A stretch of DNA of 22,655 nt from Entrophospora sp. SA101 (GCA_958430865.1 CAUDNR010000787.1:1-22655); one strand, 5' to 3'; counted from the stretch's first letter, positions 1 through 9,560 are shown. Notes: generated from the letters alone by a model not told the origin. Translations and numbers: made by a program.

Positions 1-112
1 TTTACTGCTTTTTGTTTTGAAAGAGAAAAGTCCTTGAAATAATTTAAGTATTATTTTTCTTTGCTAGAATTAATTATTCACATTTATTATATTATTGACA
101 AATAAAAAGATT

Positions 113-1294
113 ATGAGTCCAATTTTAAAGGATCCTCATTTATATCAATGGGATCTATTATTTCAACACCTAATTCTTCTAATTTTTGCTGGAATAGAGA
201 TTAAACCATATGCTACAAGATATTCTCCAAGCACTAAATATGGTAGAGAATACTCATACAAGTTAGACCATAGAGAAATTATTGAAAAAATGCAAGAGAA
301 CCTAGGTAATAAAGATTTTCTATGTGAAAAACCAGATTCTACTAATTCTACTAATTCTACAGAGAAATCAATTGAGGATGAATTGGCAACTTTGGACTCT
401 GCTCATACAGATCAATTTTTAGAAGAATCTTTCACAGCAGAAGCCCCTCTTACTACTAATTCTACTAATTCAATTCCTGAACTAGAAAATGATGATGATG
501 CTGACCAAGTCTATGAATGAAGAAATTGATGAACCAATTTCTAAAAAACTAGAAGAGTCTTTAAACTCGCCTGCTGAATGCAGTAAATCTTCTGCACCTA
601 TCACTAAAAAAGTCCTGCCTCCTATTCCCCCAAAACCGATCAAACTTCAAGTAAAAAAAGAGTCAATTCCTGAACCAATTTCTGAGTCAGTTCCTGAACC
701 CGCTAATCTTGAATTAGAAGGTCCAGAGTTACATCCACAGATAGATGAGGATGAATTCTGGAGTGCCATATTATCTGAAATTAATATTCCTGAACCAATT
801 TCTGAGCCAGAAATTATTAATTCAACTCCAGAACCAACTTCTGAACCTATTGTCTATATGGATAAAAAACTTGAAGAATTATATCAGGGCATAAAAGCTA
901 ATTGGGAAAAATGTAGTAATGATCCTGAAGATTTTGATTGGGGGCTTTTCATCGAAGAAATAATAGATCATAAAAACCATTTGCAATATGATTATCAGAA
1001 AGATCTGTTCCATATGCACATCCAAGGTTAGAGAGACCTATTAAATCATCAGAATTCACATAGATATTCATGTTCTCATCCTATTGATGAGGAAATTGCA
1101 TCGAAAATTTATGAATATTACTATGAAAAAAGAGCCCAACTATATGTACCTTCAATAATAAACCAGGACCATCCGTTAATGAAAAGGAATGTGCACTAAC
1201 CAATGGGGAAAAGGTTTACTCAGATGATGATGATGATGAGGAATGGTACAAGGAATTAGATAAACACCGAAAAAAGAAACTCCAAAAAAATTAA
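113..1294 (+). pseudogene. Broken first ORF of a decayed polymerase-bearing element; unknown protein
   Basis: I do not recognise this protein. The first ATG in the leading open frame is at 113, and the frame runs to a stop at 518-520. The protein then continues in another frame from about 489 (a one-base shift inside a GAT run) to a TAG at 1029-1031. The same frame stays open after that TAG to about 1199, and a further shift leads to a TAA at 1292-1294. The N-terminal 60 residues look globular (Trp, Tyr and hydrophobic rich). The middle is low complexity with repeated TNSTNST and PEPISEP units. The tail is acidic then basic (DDDDDEEWYKEL followed by KKKLQK). Overall composition is consistent from piece to piece, which supports one original gene of about 390 codons. 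It lies 96 bases upstream of the polymerase-like ORF on the same strand, so the two probably belonged to one element. Its function is unknown. Confidence 0.5.
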
Positions 1295-1390
1295 GTCTAT
1301 GTGATTTACTGATATTTGCTTTGCATTATTATTATTTTATTTTTTTCTGTAGAAATTTATCAATTTGAATAATTATACACAATAAATAAA

Positions 1391-3296
1391 ATGCCAATCA
1401 ATAAAAGCTTCTGAAGTTTACCAACATGTCATTATATTACTGAAATCAAGTTCTTTGGCAGTAATTTCTCCAGAAAAAGAATCAATCACAAAATAGAAAA
1501 AATTAGAACCAGGATTCCAAATCATCAATTTCAAGTACTTCTTCCCTATGAGAATTACAAACCTGGCTCATGGTTTGAGGATGGAGAAGATATATCATTA
1601 TTTTTACTACTAGATCATTATGATGAATTGCAATTGCCAGAAGGTGGAGGAGATCCTGTAACTTATAATCAATTTATTGTATACATGATGGATCCTCCCA
1701 CATTAGCTGGTGGTTGTAATGCATGGAGTGCACTTTCTTCAAAAGATCCAAAAAGGGATAGAAGATTAAATGATTGTCTCTATCAATGTTTATATTACAC
1801 TTATGGAACATTCTCAAATCTCCCAAGAACTATTGAAAAGCCGGATATTCTTAAACAAATTTTGGGACTAGAAAGATGCAATCCTATTCCAGTACATCTT
1901 ATTGAAAAAGTAGAAAAATTAGCCAAGTCTATTGCCATTAACATAGTTGGGGATGCAACTTGAATTTTCAAAAGCCCAACTCATTGACAAATTACTCTTA
2001 CACTTGCTAATGGGCATTATTCTACTGCACCAAATCCAGATCGATTCAAAATAAATACTGCTACTACTAAGCCAAAGAAGCCTTTAATATATCAAGAGGA
2101 TGGAGTAAATAACATTGTAAAAATATTTAATGGGGAATCCATACACCCCATTATTGTTACAGAATTACAAAAATTACAATCTAAATCTCTCTATAGGAAA
2201 TACTGTTATATTCCAGTTGCTAAAGATGAAACACTAAAAAATGCTTATTTCAGAATTCATGAAGAATGAAATATATTGCAAGAAGAATCAAAAAAACTTG
2301 GTTTATCAATTGATCTTTTCATGTGTCACACCAATTATAAGAAAGTTGCATTGTGGTTATTTGAAAGACTTAACAAAGCAATCTGTGCCAATGAACCATT
2401 AGATCCTCTTGAGCAAAATGATTTCAGACTCGATGGTGGGTGGAATTATTTGGACTGAAAATGACTGGAAAAGATTTGGCCAACAGTATGATGAACTAGC
2501 TTATATCCAAATATTATGCAATCAAATGTCACATTCCCAACCTGCAAAGGAAAGTTTCAAATACTGAAAGATTTCATTAAAAAAATATGAGAATGGAGAC
2601 TATGCTATGTATGGATTATATTGAGCAGAAGTTGAGTATAAAGAAGATATGAAAGTATTGTTTCGATATAGTAAAAATAAAAAATATACTCATATTGATT
2701 TATCTCATGCCAAAACATTGGGACTTCAAGTTGTAATAATTCAAGATGGTTCTCCAAATGCACTAGTATATGAAAAATAAACAAGAATCTTGGGTAAAAT
2801 AATATTTGGAGAATACATAAATTTCCTCTTCAAACTAAAAAATAATGGCGAAATCATTGGACAAATTGCAAAAAGAGTTCTCAATACCTTATGGGGAGCG
2901 TTATGCCAGAGAAACAAGTTTTATTATAACATTGATATTAGTATGCCTGAGTTATTTGAAAATCCAGAAGGAGAAATATTAGATAATATCATACCAGTAG
3001 GAGAAGATTGTTGGACTTTGCAATTCTCAAACCCCAGGAATCTATTCAAAGGAGAGTATCCTCAAATTGTGCCATTTTTACTAGCTCAGGGACGAAAAAT
3101 AATATCTCTCCACATAGCACCTTATAAAGATAAAGAGAAGCAAGTTCATACCGATGGATTTATTCTAGAAGAGGATCCTATGAAACCACCTCTTATTGAG
3201 TGTTCAGAAGATGTATCAAAAACTTTGAAAATGCTTAAATTTGAAAAGAAAAGTGAATGTTATGTTAAAAATGCTAATCAAGTTACATGGTATTGA
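1391..3296 (+). pseudogene. Degraded family B (protein-primed type) DNA polymerase-like ORF
   Basis: The C-terminal half carries a family B polymerase motif B (AKRVLNTLWG, about 2860-2890), followed about 80 residues on by a motif C-like HTDGFIL. The usual first Asp of motif C is His here, which may be normal for the family or a lesion. A weak motif A-like segment (YDELAYIQIL) lies near 2490-2520. The spacing resembles phi29-type and linear-plasmid polymerases, which copy DNA from a terminal protein. The N-terminal part has NDCLYQCLYY and, about 80 residues later, LANGHYS. This Cys/His pair recalls OTU-type peptidases, but that is only a resemblance. I see no clear 3'-5' exonuclease motifs. 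Starting at ATG 1391, the frame is broken by TGA at 1412, 1961, 1985 and 2267. A frameshift near 2425-2445 follows, then TGA at 2565 and 2622 and TAA at 2778. The terminal open piece ends with TGA at 3294-3296. It cannot make a full protein under the standard code. Confidence 0.7.
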
Positions 3297-3900
3297 TTAT
3301 GATGTTTTTTTGCAGAATCCATCTTTATTACGGGTATACTTCTCACATGATTTGATTTTACATGGCTTACCTGGTCCTTTATTTTTTCTATACCAATGCT
3401 CATTACACCCTTCTATTCAAGTGCAATTTTTACTACAAATAGAACCATTGATTTTAATATATGGACATGTAAAATAGGTAACGTAAAACAGAAGATCTTC
3501 TTTGACTGCCCCACCCACTACTAATATTTGGGGCATACTGTAACAAAACCAGACAAAGTGAATATTGGTATACCAAAAATTTCAGTGTCTAAAATTGTTT
3601 GACACCCTTGTTGTACTACTGACATGTTCATGTTGATTAATATATTCAATATTATGGTTTTAAAAGTAACAAGTAATAATATTACTAAAATGAAACTTTA
3701 TTATTTCTTGATTAACATTATTCTAACAAACTATAAGTCTCAGCAAAGGAAAAATATTATTCTACACATTAATTTTTAAAGAAATTGTATTTCTTATATA
3801 TAAAAAGTATTAATATAATTTTGATTTAGAAATTTTTTTGATTTCAAAGATTGTTATTGATGATGAATGGATAAAAGCCAATAAAAAATTAATATAATGA
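3297..3900. other. AT-rich spacer with no supportable gene
   Basis: I see no coding region beyond an open frame at 3241-3477 that overlaps the polymerase end in another frame and has no recognisable content. I could not find a terminal inverted repeat here that pairs with the left end of the window. The right end of the polymerase element is therefore undefined. Confidence 0.5.
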
Positions 3901-4077
3901 TTATACATGCAGCCCAAATTGGTTTGGTGATTTTGATGGTCAAAATTATTCCAATTTTGATGGTAGAAAGTAGAAATTAATTACGGCATTCACTATTAAA
4001 AACATAAGTGTAACACCCTTTACTACATGTGTAACCCCATTATGGCAGTGTCAAAATACTTTGGGCTGCATGTATAA
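3901..4077. mobile_element. Miniature inverted-repeat element, type A, copy 1
   Basis: The ends are a 17-bp perfect inverted repeat, TTATACATGCAGCCCAA at 3901-3917 and its complement at 4061-4077. The element has no coding capacity. TA dinucleotides at both borders would fit a TA target duplication of the Tc1/mariner superfamily, but the border could also be read as TATA. A second, interrupted copy lies at 20582-20989. It shares the internal blocks GATTTTGATGGT, AGAAAGTAGAAATTAATTAC and ATTAAAAACATAAGTGTAAC. Copy 1 has about 25 extra bases created by a duplicated GATTTTGATGGT. Confidence 0.75.
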
Positions 4078-4264
4078 TAATAATAAATAATGTTTGTAAG
4101 CAATAAAAATATCTAAAAATTAACATTGAATAGATCTTTTATCTTTCTTTTCATAGATTTCCATTTTAAAGTAATAGCAGTATTTTTTCATGATATACCT
4201 AATTTTTGACGAATTCATTATAGTATTTAAATTTTGTCCTTGACTTTAATAAGTATTGGAAATT

Positions 4265-4300
4265 GTTATTCACTACATCGTTATTCACTACATCGTTATT
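4265..4300. repeat. Short tandem repeat, 15-bp unit
   Basis: The unit GTTATTCACTACATC occurs twice in a row (4265-4279 and 4280-4294), followed by a partial third unit. It lies in non-coding AT-rich DNA. Confidence 0.8.
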
Positions 4301-5111
4301 TTCACTATATTAAATATAAAAAATATATTTTTAAAAAATATTGTTTATATTAATATAATAATAATGTTTAACAAAATAATATGTACTTTTCGGTTAGGGA
4401 AGAAATCCAATCACTAATTTCTTTTTCGTACTTTTTCATAAGGTTAATAATATTAAAGATTTAATGTTTTTCGGAAGCTCAATACAATTAATTTTTTTTG
4501 AAATACATACTTCTAAAGAATTGATGTTTCCTCTTTGGTCCATTTAGTAGCCCAATGAGTAGTGTATCTTTGTCCACCTTCAGATATATCATCTTGATTT
4601 TCACCACCACCACCACCTTCTTCTTCATCAATTGTTTGTAATCCCTCAACAACATGGTGTTCAACAACTACTGATATTACATGATTTTCATTACTATTAC
4701 TCTTGTTACTGCCACTGTCAGAAACTTTCACTTTCTTCTTACTCATTATTTTTTTCCTCCTCACTATAGTTACTATCAATTTCACTAAATTATTCTGCTC
4801 TATTAATTATATTAGTAGTTGTAATGATGTTTTCAGTTCCATTTTTAGAAGAATCACCAAAAATTTCTTGGTCATCAAAAGAACTTTCACTAATCTCTCG
4901 AATATCAGCATCTTTCAATATCTGTGGTTGGCAAATAAAAGTGTAAAATAAACAAATTATGATCAAACAAAAATTTTTTTTTCTAAAGCTTACTTCATCA
5001 TATTCATTGATATCATGTATAAGATCACTTATGAAAACTTCTAATTCCTTTTTTAATGATCTTTTTTATTTTCCAATGCATTATTTATTTTTTCAATACT
5101 GATGTCATATC

Positions 5112-5264
5112 TAGGGTTTTTATTCATGAATATCATGAATATCATTAAGGGGGTCACGCTATTAAAACAGCAAAAAATCCCTTAAAAACATGAGTTGATC
5201 ACTTGATTTTAACAGTGTGTGACCCTGTGTGATCCCCTTATGATATTCATGAATACAAACCCTA
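5112..5264. mobile_element. hAT-type miniature element inserted in an exon
   Basis: The 153-bp element begins TAGGGTTTTTATTCATGAAT and ends with the matching inverted repeat ATTCATGAATACAAACCCTA. The terminal repeats agree over about 25 bp with one mismatch. It is flanked on both sides by the identical 8-bp sequence GTCATATC (5104-5111 and 5265-5272). An 8-bp duplication with TAGGG termini is typical of the hAT superfamily. It has no coding capacity, so it would have depended on a transposase supplied elsewhere. Removing the element and one duplication restores an uninterrupted frame across the exon of the minus-strand gene it hit. Confidence 0.85.
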
Positions 5265-5510
5265 GTCATATCTGTTTCTCATCGATTTTTTGAAATCCTT
5301 AATAATATTTCCAACCTAATTAATCCAAAATAACATTATTAAATTTTATTACATTAAGAGATCAAGAGTAAAATAATCAATTTGTTCAATTGGAAGGAAA
5401 ATGGTTAATTTCCTACCTGTTGGTGTTCTTTTGATGGACCTGATAGTGCTTTAAAAAATAAATACAAAGGAATCAAAGAAATTAAAATAATTAATCAAAT
5501 TAGAATGGTG

Positions 5511-5661
5511 AGTTATAACTAAAGACTAGTGCCGTAATCCAAAAAAGGAAAAAGTATGGTTGCAAAAGTGGTTGCAAAAGTAATTGCAACCACTTTTTAT
5601 ATGCCGTAAATACAATTACTACCATCATCATAATTTACGGCACTAGTCTTTAGTTATAACT
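5511..5661. mobile_element. Inverted-repeat element, type C, copy 1
   Basis: The ends are a perfect inverted repeat of about 27 bp: AGTTATAACT followed by AAAGACTAGTGCCGTAA on the left, and the complement on the right. The outer 10 bases (5511-5520 and 5652-5661) are themselves a perfect palindrome. They could therefore be either the tip of the terminal repeat or a target duplication. If they are a duplication, the element is 5521-5651 (131 bp). The interior contains repeated GGTTGCAAAAGT-like units and no coding frame. It lies in a predicted intron (5449-5677) of the broken minus-strand gene. A diverged relative lies at 21684-21796. Confidence 0.7.
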
Positions 5662-5730
5662 AATAAATAGTACTTACTTGCTTCTCCTATCTTTATGTTC
5701 TTTTTTTCATTTATTTTTTTGTGAAGGAAA

Positions 5731-6668
5731 AAAAATAATTATTGATTGAAACACGAATGACGTAAAAATTTTATTTATAATGTATGGTTGTACAAACAAG
5801 ATACTTTTTTTTTTTTTGAATCCATCATACCAAACAACATTCATCTTGTTGGTTCTAAAAGATGTGATAATGAGAGATGCACAATTTTTTTTTTGTATTG
5901 ATATGTGCCTTTTTTTATAAAATATCTTGTTGAAATCAAAATGTGGAGCAGTGATTCTTATCAAGATAATAAATAAATAAATGGTAAACATTTTGCTTTT
6001 CGTAACTGTTATTAATATTAAATAACAATAAGATGTCAAGGCAACATGACTGTTAAAAATAAGAACATTTCAATATGCAGTGTTTGATTATTGGAAATTG
6101 ACAAACATTAAGGCACACACTGCTTTAACACTTTACAGTTGTTCTCATATGTTCCTCATGTATACATAAGGCTAAACTGACCACGCTGCCTTTGATGATA
6201 TGGTGATGCAACTAAATTCCAGGGAGAGGTCCCAAGGCCTTGGGATTTATCAAGACTGCATCATTGCCAAGGACATTTGCGTGAATCTCGATCTTCCCTT
6301 CACTGTACTTGAATTGGCTGGATATGCATGTTAGTCAAAAATTTTTCTGCAATGATCCTACCTCTAGGGTGAAGATGGCTATGCAACCAAGAAGTTGCAA
6401 CTCTAGCATTGTAATATTAGGAGTGCCATGTAAATATATAGAACCATTAAAGCAGTAAGAATCTGTAATCCATTTCAAGCTCAGGGAGATGTGATAAGTT
6501 TTTGCCCACCTTATAAAAGCCTTCCAATTTATGGGTGCCTTCACTGGTGGAAAAAATTCCATAGTTACAAAGGCGTGTGAAAGCACCTAACCATTTGTTT
6601 GTGATAGGAAAATTTAATTGAATCTGACACATGTGATCAACATCAGATTTATTATTCATAAGGAACTA
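5731..6668. other. Intergenic stretch with unassigned minus-strand open frames
   Basis: Three minus-strand open frames (5707-6039, 6335-6586, 6447-6659) cover much of this stretch. The latter two overlap in different frames and may be a frameshifted relic, since 6335-6659 is somewhat less AT-rich than its surroundings. I could not identify any of them. The Tc1/mariner element at 6669 abuts the right end and may have landed in this relic. Confidence 0.3.
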
Positions 6669-7909
6669 CAGTGTGATTCAAAAAAAATGGTGGTCACAAA
6701 AATATTATGATTACATAACATAATTAAATAAAAATATATTCATTTGAAAGCTGATATTCTATTTTATTAAATAATAAGGAATTAATAAGAAATTCTGTCA
6801 CCATTTTTTTTTAAAACTAATTCATATCTTCTTTTCATAGACATAATAATATTTTTAACCATCTCCTGGGGAATTTTCTCCCATTCTTCTACCATAAATC
6901 ACTTCAATTCATCAACATTTCTAGGCATCCTTTTTTCAACATTATTCTTCATAATGTACCACATATTCTCTATTGGATTGAGGTCAGGACTGTTGGATGG
7001 CCAGTTAATCGTATTAATCTTATTTTCAGCAATGAAATCTTTGCAACACGTGCTTTGGATCATTGTCCTGTTGCAAACACCAGCTTCTACCATGCAACCT
7101 TCACACAGCAGGCAAAAGCTGAGTCTGCAATATGTTGATGTAATAAAGCCCATCCATAATATCAGTAAAACAAAATAATGGCATTTTACCTTTTAATGAA
7201 ATCCATTACTTTTTGCCATGATTTCAGCAATCTGCAAACTGGTCTTTGTCCATCTTTGTGCCATCTACGAATTTTGTTACAAAAAATATCAAATGCTGTC
7301 TCATCTGTAAAGATTGTATGGCTCCAATCATCATTCAAATGAGCTTGTGCCCATGCTATTCAGGCTTCAAAGTGATGAGTGGTTAGCATTGGAGTTCCAA
7401 TGGGCACAGAACTTCTGTAACCTTTTTTTTTATGTGTTGCCAAACAGTAGGTTGTGAAATAGACACATTATGTGTTACTTGGAGTTTAATTGCAAGTTTG
7501 TGTGTCGAAATAGCAGTATTATGACAAACAACTTGCCTGATGGAATGTGACAGATTTTGTGTAACCTTTGATGGATGACCATTCCCACCTTTATGTTCAA
7601 TAGAACCAGTTTCTTTTAGTTTTTTTAAGTTGTTCTTGAGGGATGTTTGTTTTTCATATATTTCTTTTGGTGAATGGATACCATTCATCCAAAAATGAAA
7701 AATAGTTTTACGTTGTGCTTCTAATTTGCATTAACCATTTTTTACAAAGCTTAAAAGTTAAAAGGTAAAGAAAAGACAATGTAATAACATACACGAATAT
7801 TGATTATCATGTAAACAATCATATCCAATCATATTTATCATATAAGTAAACGGTAAATTTTTTTAACAGGTTCAAAATAAGCAACCACCATTTTTTTTGA
7901 ATCACACTG
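6669..7909 (-). mobile_element. Tc1/mariner transposon, near full length, inactive
   Basis: The terminal inverted repeats are about 26 bp. CAGTGTGATTCAAAAAAAAT followed by GGTGGT lies at 6669, with its complement at 7884-7909. TA precedes the left end (6667-6668); the right flank reads TT, so one copy of the expected TA duplication appears mutated. The 1.24-kb length, CAGTGTG termini and internal DDE transposase relic on the minus strand all fit the Tc1 group. A shorter deleted element with related termini lies at 18873-19411. Confidence 0.9.
6899..7688 (-). pseudogene. Tc1/mariner transposase, frameshifted
   Basis: The transposase would cut and paste the surrounding element at TA sites in the nucleus. 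On the minus strand, the first piece (7688-7383) encodes an N-terminal helix-turn-helix region, with GNGHPSKVTQ and SISQPTVWQHIKKK. A second piece near 7320 carries FTDETAFDIF, whose Asp would be the first catalytic residue, followed by KIRRWHKDGQRP. The second catalytic Asp lies in QQDNDPKH near 7070. The Glu of WPSNSPDLNPIENMW near 6970 is the third. These three pieces are in different frames, with a stop at the start of the DDE region and further stops between 7200 and 7100. No complete protein is possible. About 260 codons remain, somewhat short of the roughly 340 usual for Tc1 transposases, and the start is unclear. Confidence 0.85.
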
Positions 7910-8171
7910 TTTATATTGTGTTACAACGAATTTTTTTGGTGGGATTTTTGTAGCATGGTGGACATTCCTTTTATATTATTTATATTATGTCAATCATTTT
8001 TCAATTGTTTTAGAATAGACTATGGGTTACACTTATGAGGCAGGTGCAAGTACACTAAATAACAACCTTTCAAATTTTACAAGTATACTCTTTTCACTTC
8101 AACATTCCCTGATCCACCCTGATTCATTCGAAGTAACGATTTTTATTTCTTGATTGCAAGTCATTACTAAA
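7910..8171. other. AT-rich spacer with no supportable feature
   Basis: I see no gene here. Short TTTATATTATT runs are the only structure noticed. Confidence 0.4.
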
Positions 8172-8599
8172 ATGCCTGTTGGTTTTTGTCCATTTGCAAA
8201 ATATAAAAAGTTGACTCTAAGTGGTGAAATATTTCAGAACAAGGATAAGAAAAAGCTGAACTAGTGGGTTATGAATTAAATATAGGTGAAAGAATAGATA
8301 GATATAAAAGAAAACCTGAAGATGTAACATATAAAATGAGAAAACCAATTGAAATGGAAGCAAATATTACTAGACCATCAAGTCAACATATTAAAGGTGA
8401 TTAAATATTAATTTAATGTTAATCAAATTAATTTTATTATTTTGTTTTTTAATTAAATAAATTAATTTATTATTGTTTTTTGTTTTTTTAATAATTAAAT
8501 GATTAATTTTTAGATGGTATACAATTTTCTGATTTTTTTAATGATCAAATAAATAAAAATGATCAAAGAAAGAGATCCTTTGTTAAAAGGCTTTTTTGA
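8172..8599 (+). pseudogene. Small two-exon gene relic of unknown function
   Basis: I do not recognise the protein. ATG at 8172 opens MPVGFCPFAKYKKLTLSGEI. After a one-base shift in an A run near 8246-8254 the frame continues as VGYELNIGERIDRYKRK and then KPIEMEANITRPSSQHIK. A candidate intron of 117 bp (8397-8513, starting GTGATT and ending TTTTTAG) joins in frame to DGIQFSDFFNDQINKNDQRK, which ends in SFVKRLF and a TGA at 8597-8599. The charged, ordinary amino-acid composition and in-frame splice support a former gene. The frameshift and abrupt stop suggest decay or a truncated duplicate. The donor GTGATT is unusual, so the intron is only moderately supported. Confidence 0.4.
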
Positions 8600-8938
8600 T
8601 ATGCTAAGTATATCCCTTCTTCAAAAAATTCCTCTACAGAAATAAGTCTAAAAAGAAAAGTAATGATTCTCTGTTACCAATTATCTGCCCAGTTTTGATT
8701 CCTGCTTTGATTACAAAAATTGTGAAATAGCAGATGCTACAATGATGATAATTGCATATTAATTTGAGCAGTGATATTCTTACAAATACCTAGTTCTATC
8801 TATAATTGTGATATATACATATAATAATGTTACACATTTACTAATGATCATATTAGTATGTGATGCCAAGAGACACCTATCCTAATAAATTGTTCCCAAA
8901 GCTTTTCCATTCCTTTTTTGTAAAGAGGCCACTTAATT

Positions 8939-9100
8939 CAGTGTTGGCAAATCTGTCCAAATACCCCTTGTCCGATTGTCCAATTTGTGTCCAATTTACT
9001 GTATTAGGTAATTTGGACTAATAGTTACTGCGGCATTTGGACAATTGGACAGGACAAATCCAAATAAAATTTAATTGGACACCTAAAAATGCCAACCCTG
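8939..9100. mobile_element. hAT-type miniature element with perfect 8-bp duplication
   Basis: The 162-bp element starts CAGTGTTGGCA and ends TGCCAACCCTG, an 11-bp inverted repeat with one mismatch. Both sides carry the identical 8-mer ACTTAATT (8931-8938 and 9101-9108). CAG-GTTGGCA termini with an 8-bp duplication are a standard hAT signature. The interior contains many GTCCAA/TTGGAC motifs in both orientations, and these could form a folded structure. It has no coding frame. Confidence 0.9.
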
Positions 9101-9254
9101 ACTTAATTGATTGAATTTATTATTCTCGGGCAGAAATATTATGCCATAACAAGCAAATTCCTTTATCAATTGTTGTAATTCTATTTGACCACACACTCCC
9201 TTTCTTTAAATAAGAAATTTGTCAATATTTAATTATATGGTTTGGGTCAACATT

Positions 9255-9560
9255 TCATAAAAAGATACAAACTTCTAGTGGAGGTATGTCAACATCGTCA
9301 TCATCATTGTGATCAACATTATCTGGTATATTTGGAATAGAAGAAATAATACCTTTCAAAAACATATCCTGATCAGTTTTTCTTAAATCAGGAAAATACT
9401 TATATATCTAGTTTCAATTTCATGGTCACTTTCTTCTGCTTCATCATGGATTAATTCTATTTTTTCTTCACTTTTATTAATATCTAAACTTGGAACATAT
9501 TCAATTTGTAAATTTTCAAAAGAATTTTGTAAACAAGTTAAAATGAAGATGACATTTTTG
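9255..9560 (-). pseudogene. Acidic gene relic of unknown function
   Basis: Read on the minus strand, an open frame encodes NSFENLQIEYVPSLDINKSE and then IELIHDEAEESDHEIETRYI. After a one-base shift near 9405 it continues as DLRKTDQDMFLKGIISSIPN followed by NDDDDVDIPPLEVCIFL and a stop at 9255-9257. The composition is protein-like and strongly acidic, unlike the surrounding AT-rich DNA. It has no clear start codon, no family match I can recognise, and a frameshift, so I call it a relic. It could be an exon of a larger lost gene. Confidence 0.4.

Larger units (their letters stand above)
4513..5730 (-). pseudogene. Disrupted multi-exon gene of unknown function
   Basis: Read on the minus strand, coding-like pieces are joined by good splice sites. 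Piece one (5678-about 5730) encodes NIKIGEA and ends at a GTAAGT donor. Piece two (5417-5448) encodes TLSGPSKEHQQ. Piece three starts at 5315 with VGNIIKDFKK, is interrupted by a hAT-type element at 5112-5264, and resumes in the same frame as ISIEKINNALENKK. A one-base shift in an A run follows. The frame then reads SLKKELEVFISDLIHDINEY up to a GTAAGC donor at 4993. After a 72-bp intron (4922-4993) comes ILKDADIREISES and an acidic stretch with in-frame TAA stops. The last open frame (ATG at 4746, ending at 4513) is Ser-, Glu- and Gly-rich and ends in THWATKWTKEETSIL. That ending weakly recalls a Myb/SANT start but stops just before a GTATGT. The exon model is inference. The insertion, frameshift and stops mark it as dead. 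Confidence 0.45.

Noticed and set aside
3241..3477. Open frame overlapping the end of the polymerase relic
   Set aside because: It is in another frame from the recognisable polymerase tail and shows no domain; its length is unremarkable in AT-rich DNA.
5707..6039. Minus-strand 110-codon open frame, considered as an upstream exon of the broken gene at 4513-5730
   Set aside because: Poly-Lys/Ile/Phe composition follows from T runs, and no splice site connects it convincingly in frame.
6335..6659. Minus-strand frames that faintly recall a retroelement RNase H segment (GSIYLHGTPNITM)
   Set aside because: The match is only a loose impression, the acidic catalytic residues cannot be placed, and the two frames overlap. 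Not enough to name a retroelement.
6954..7178. Plus-strand open frame inside the Tc1/mariner element
   Set aside because: It is the antisense shadow of the transposase DDE region.
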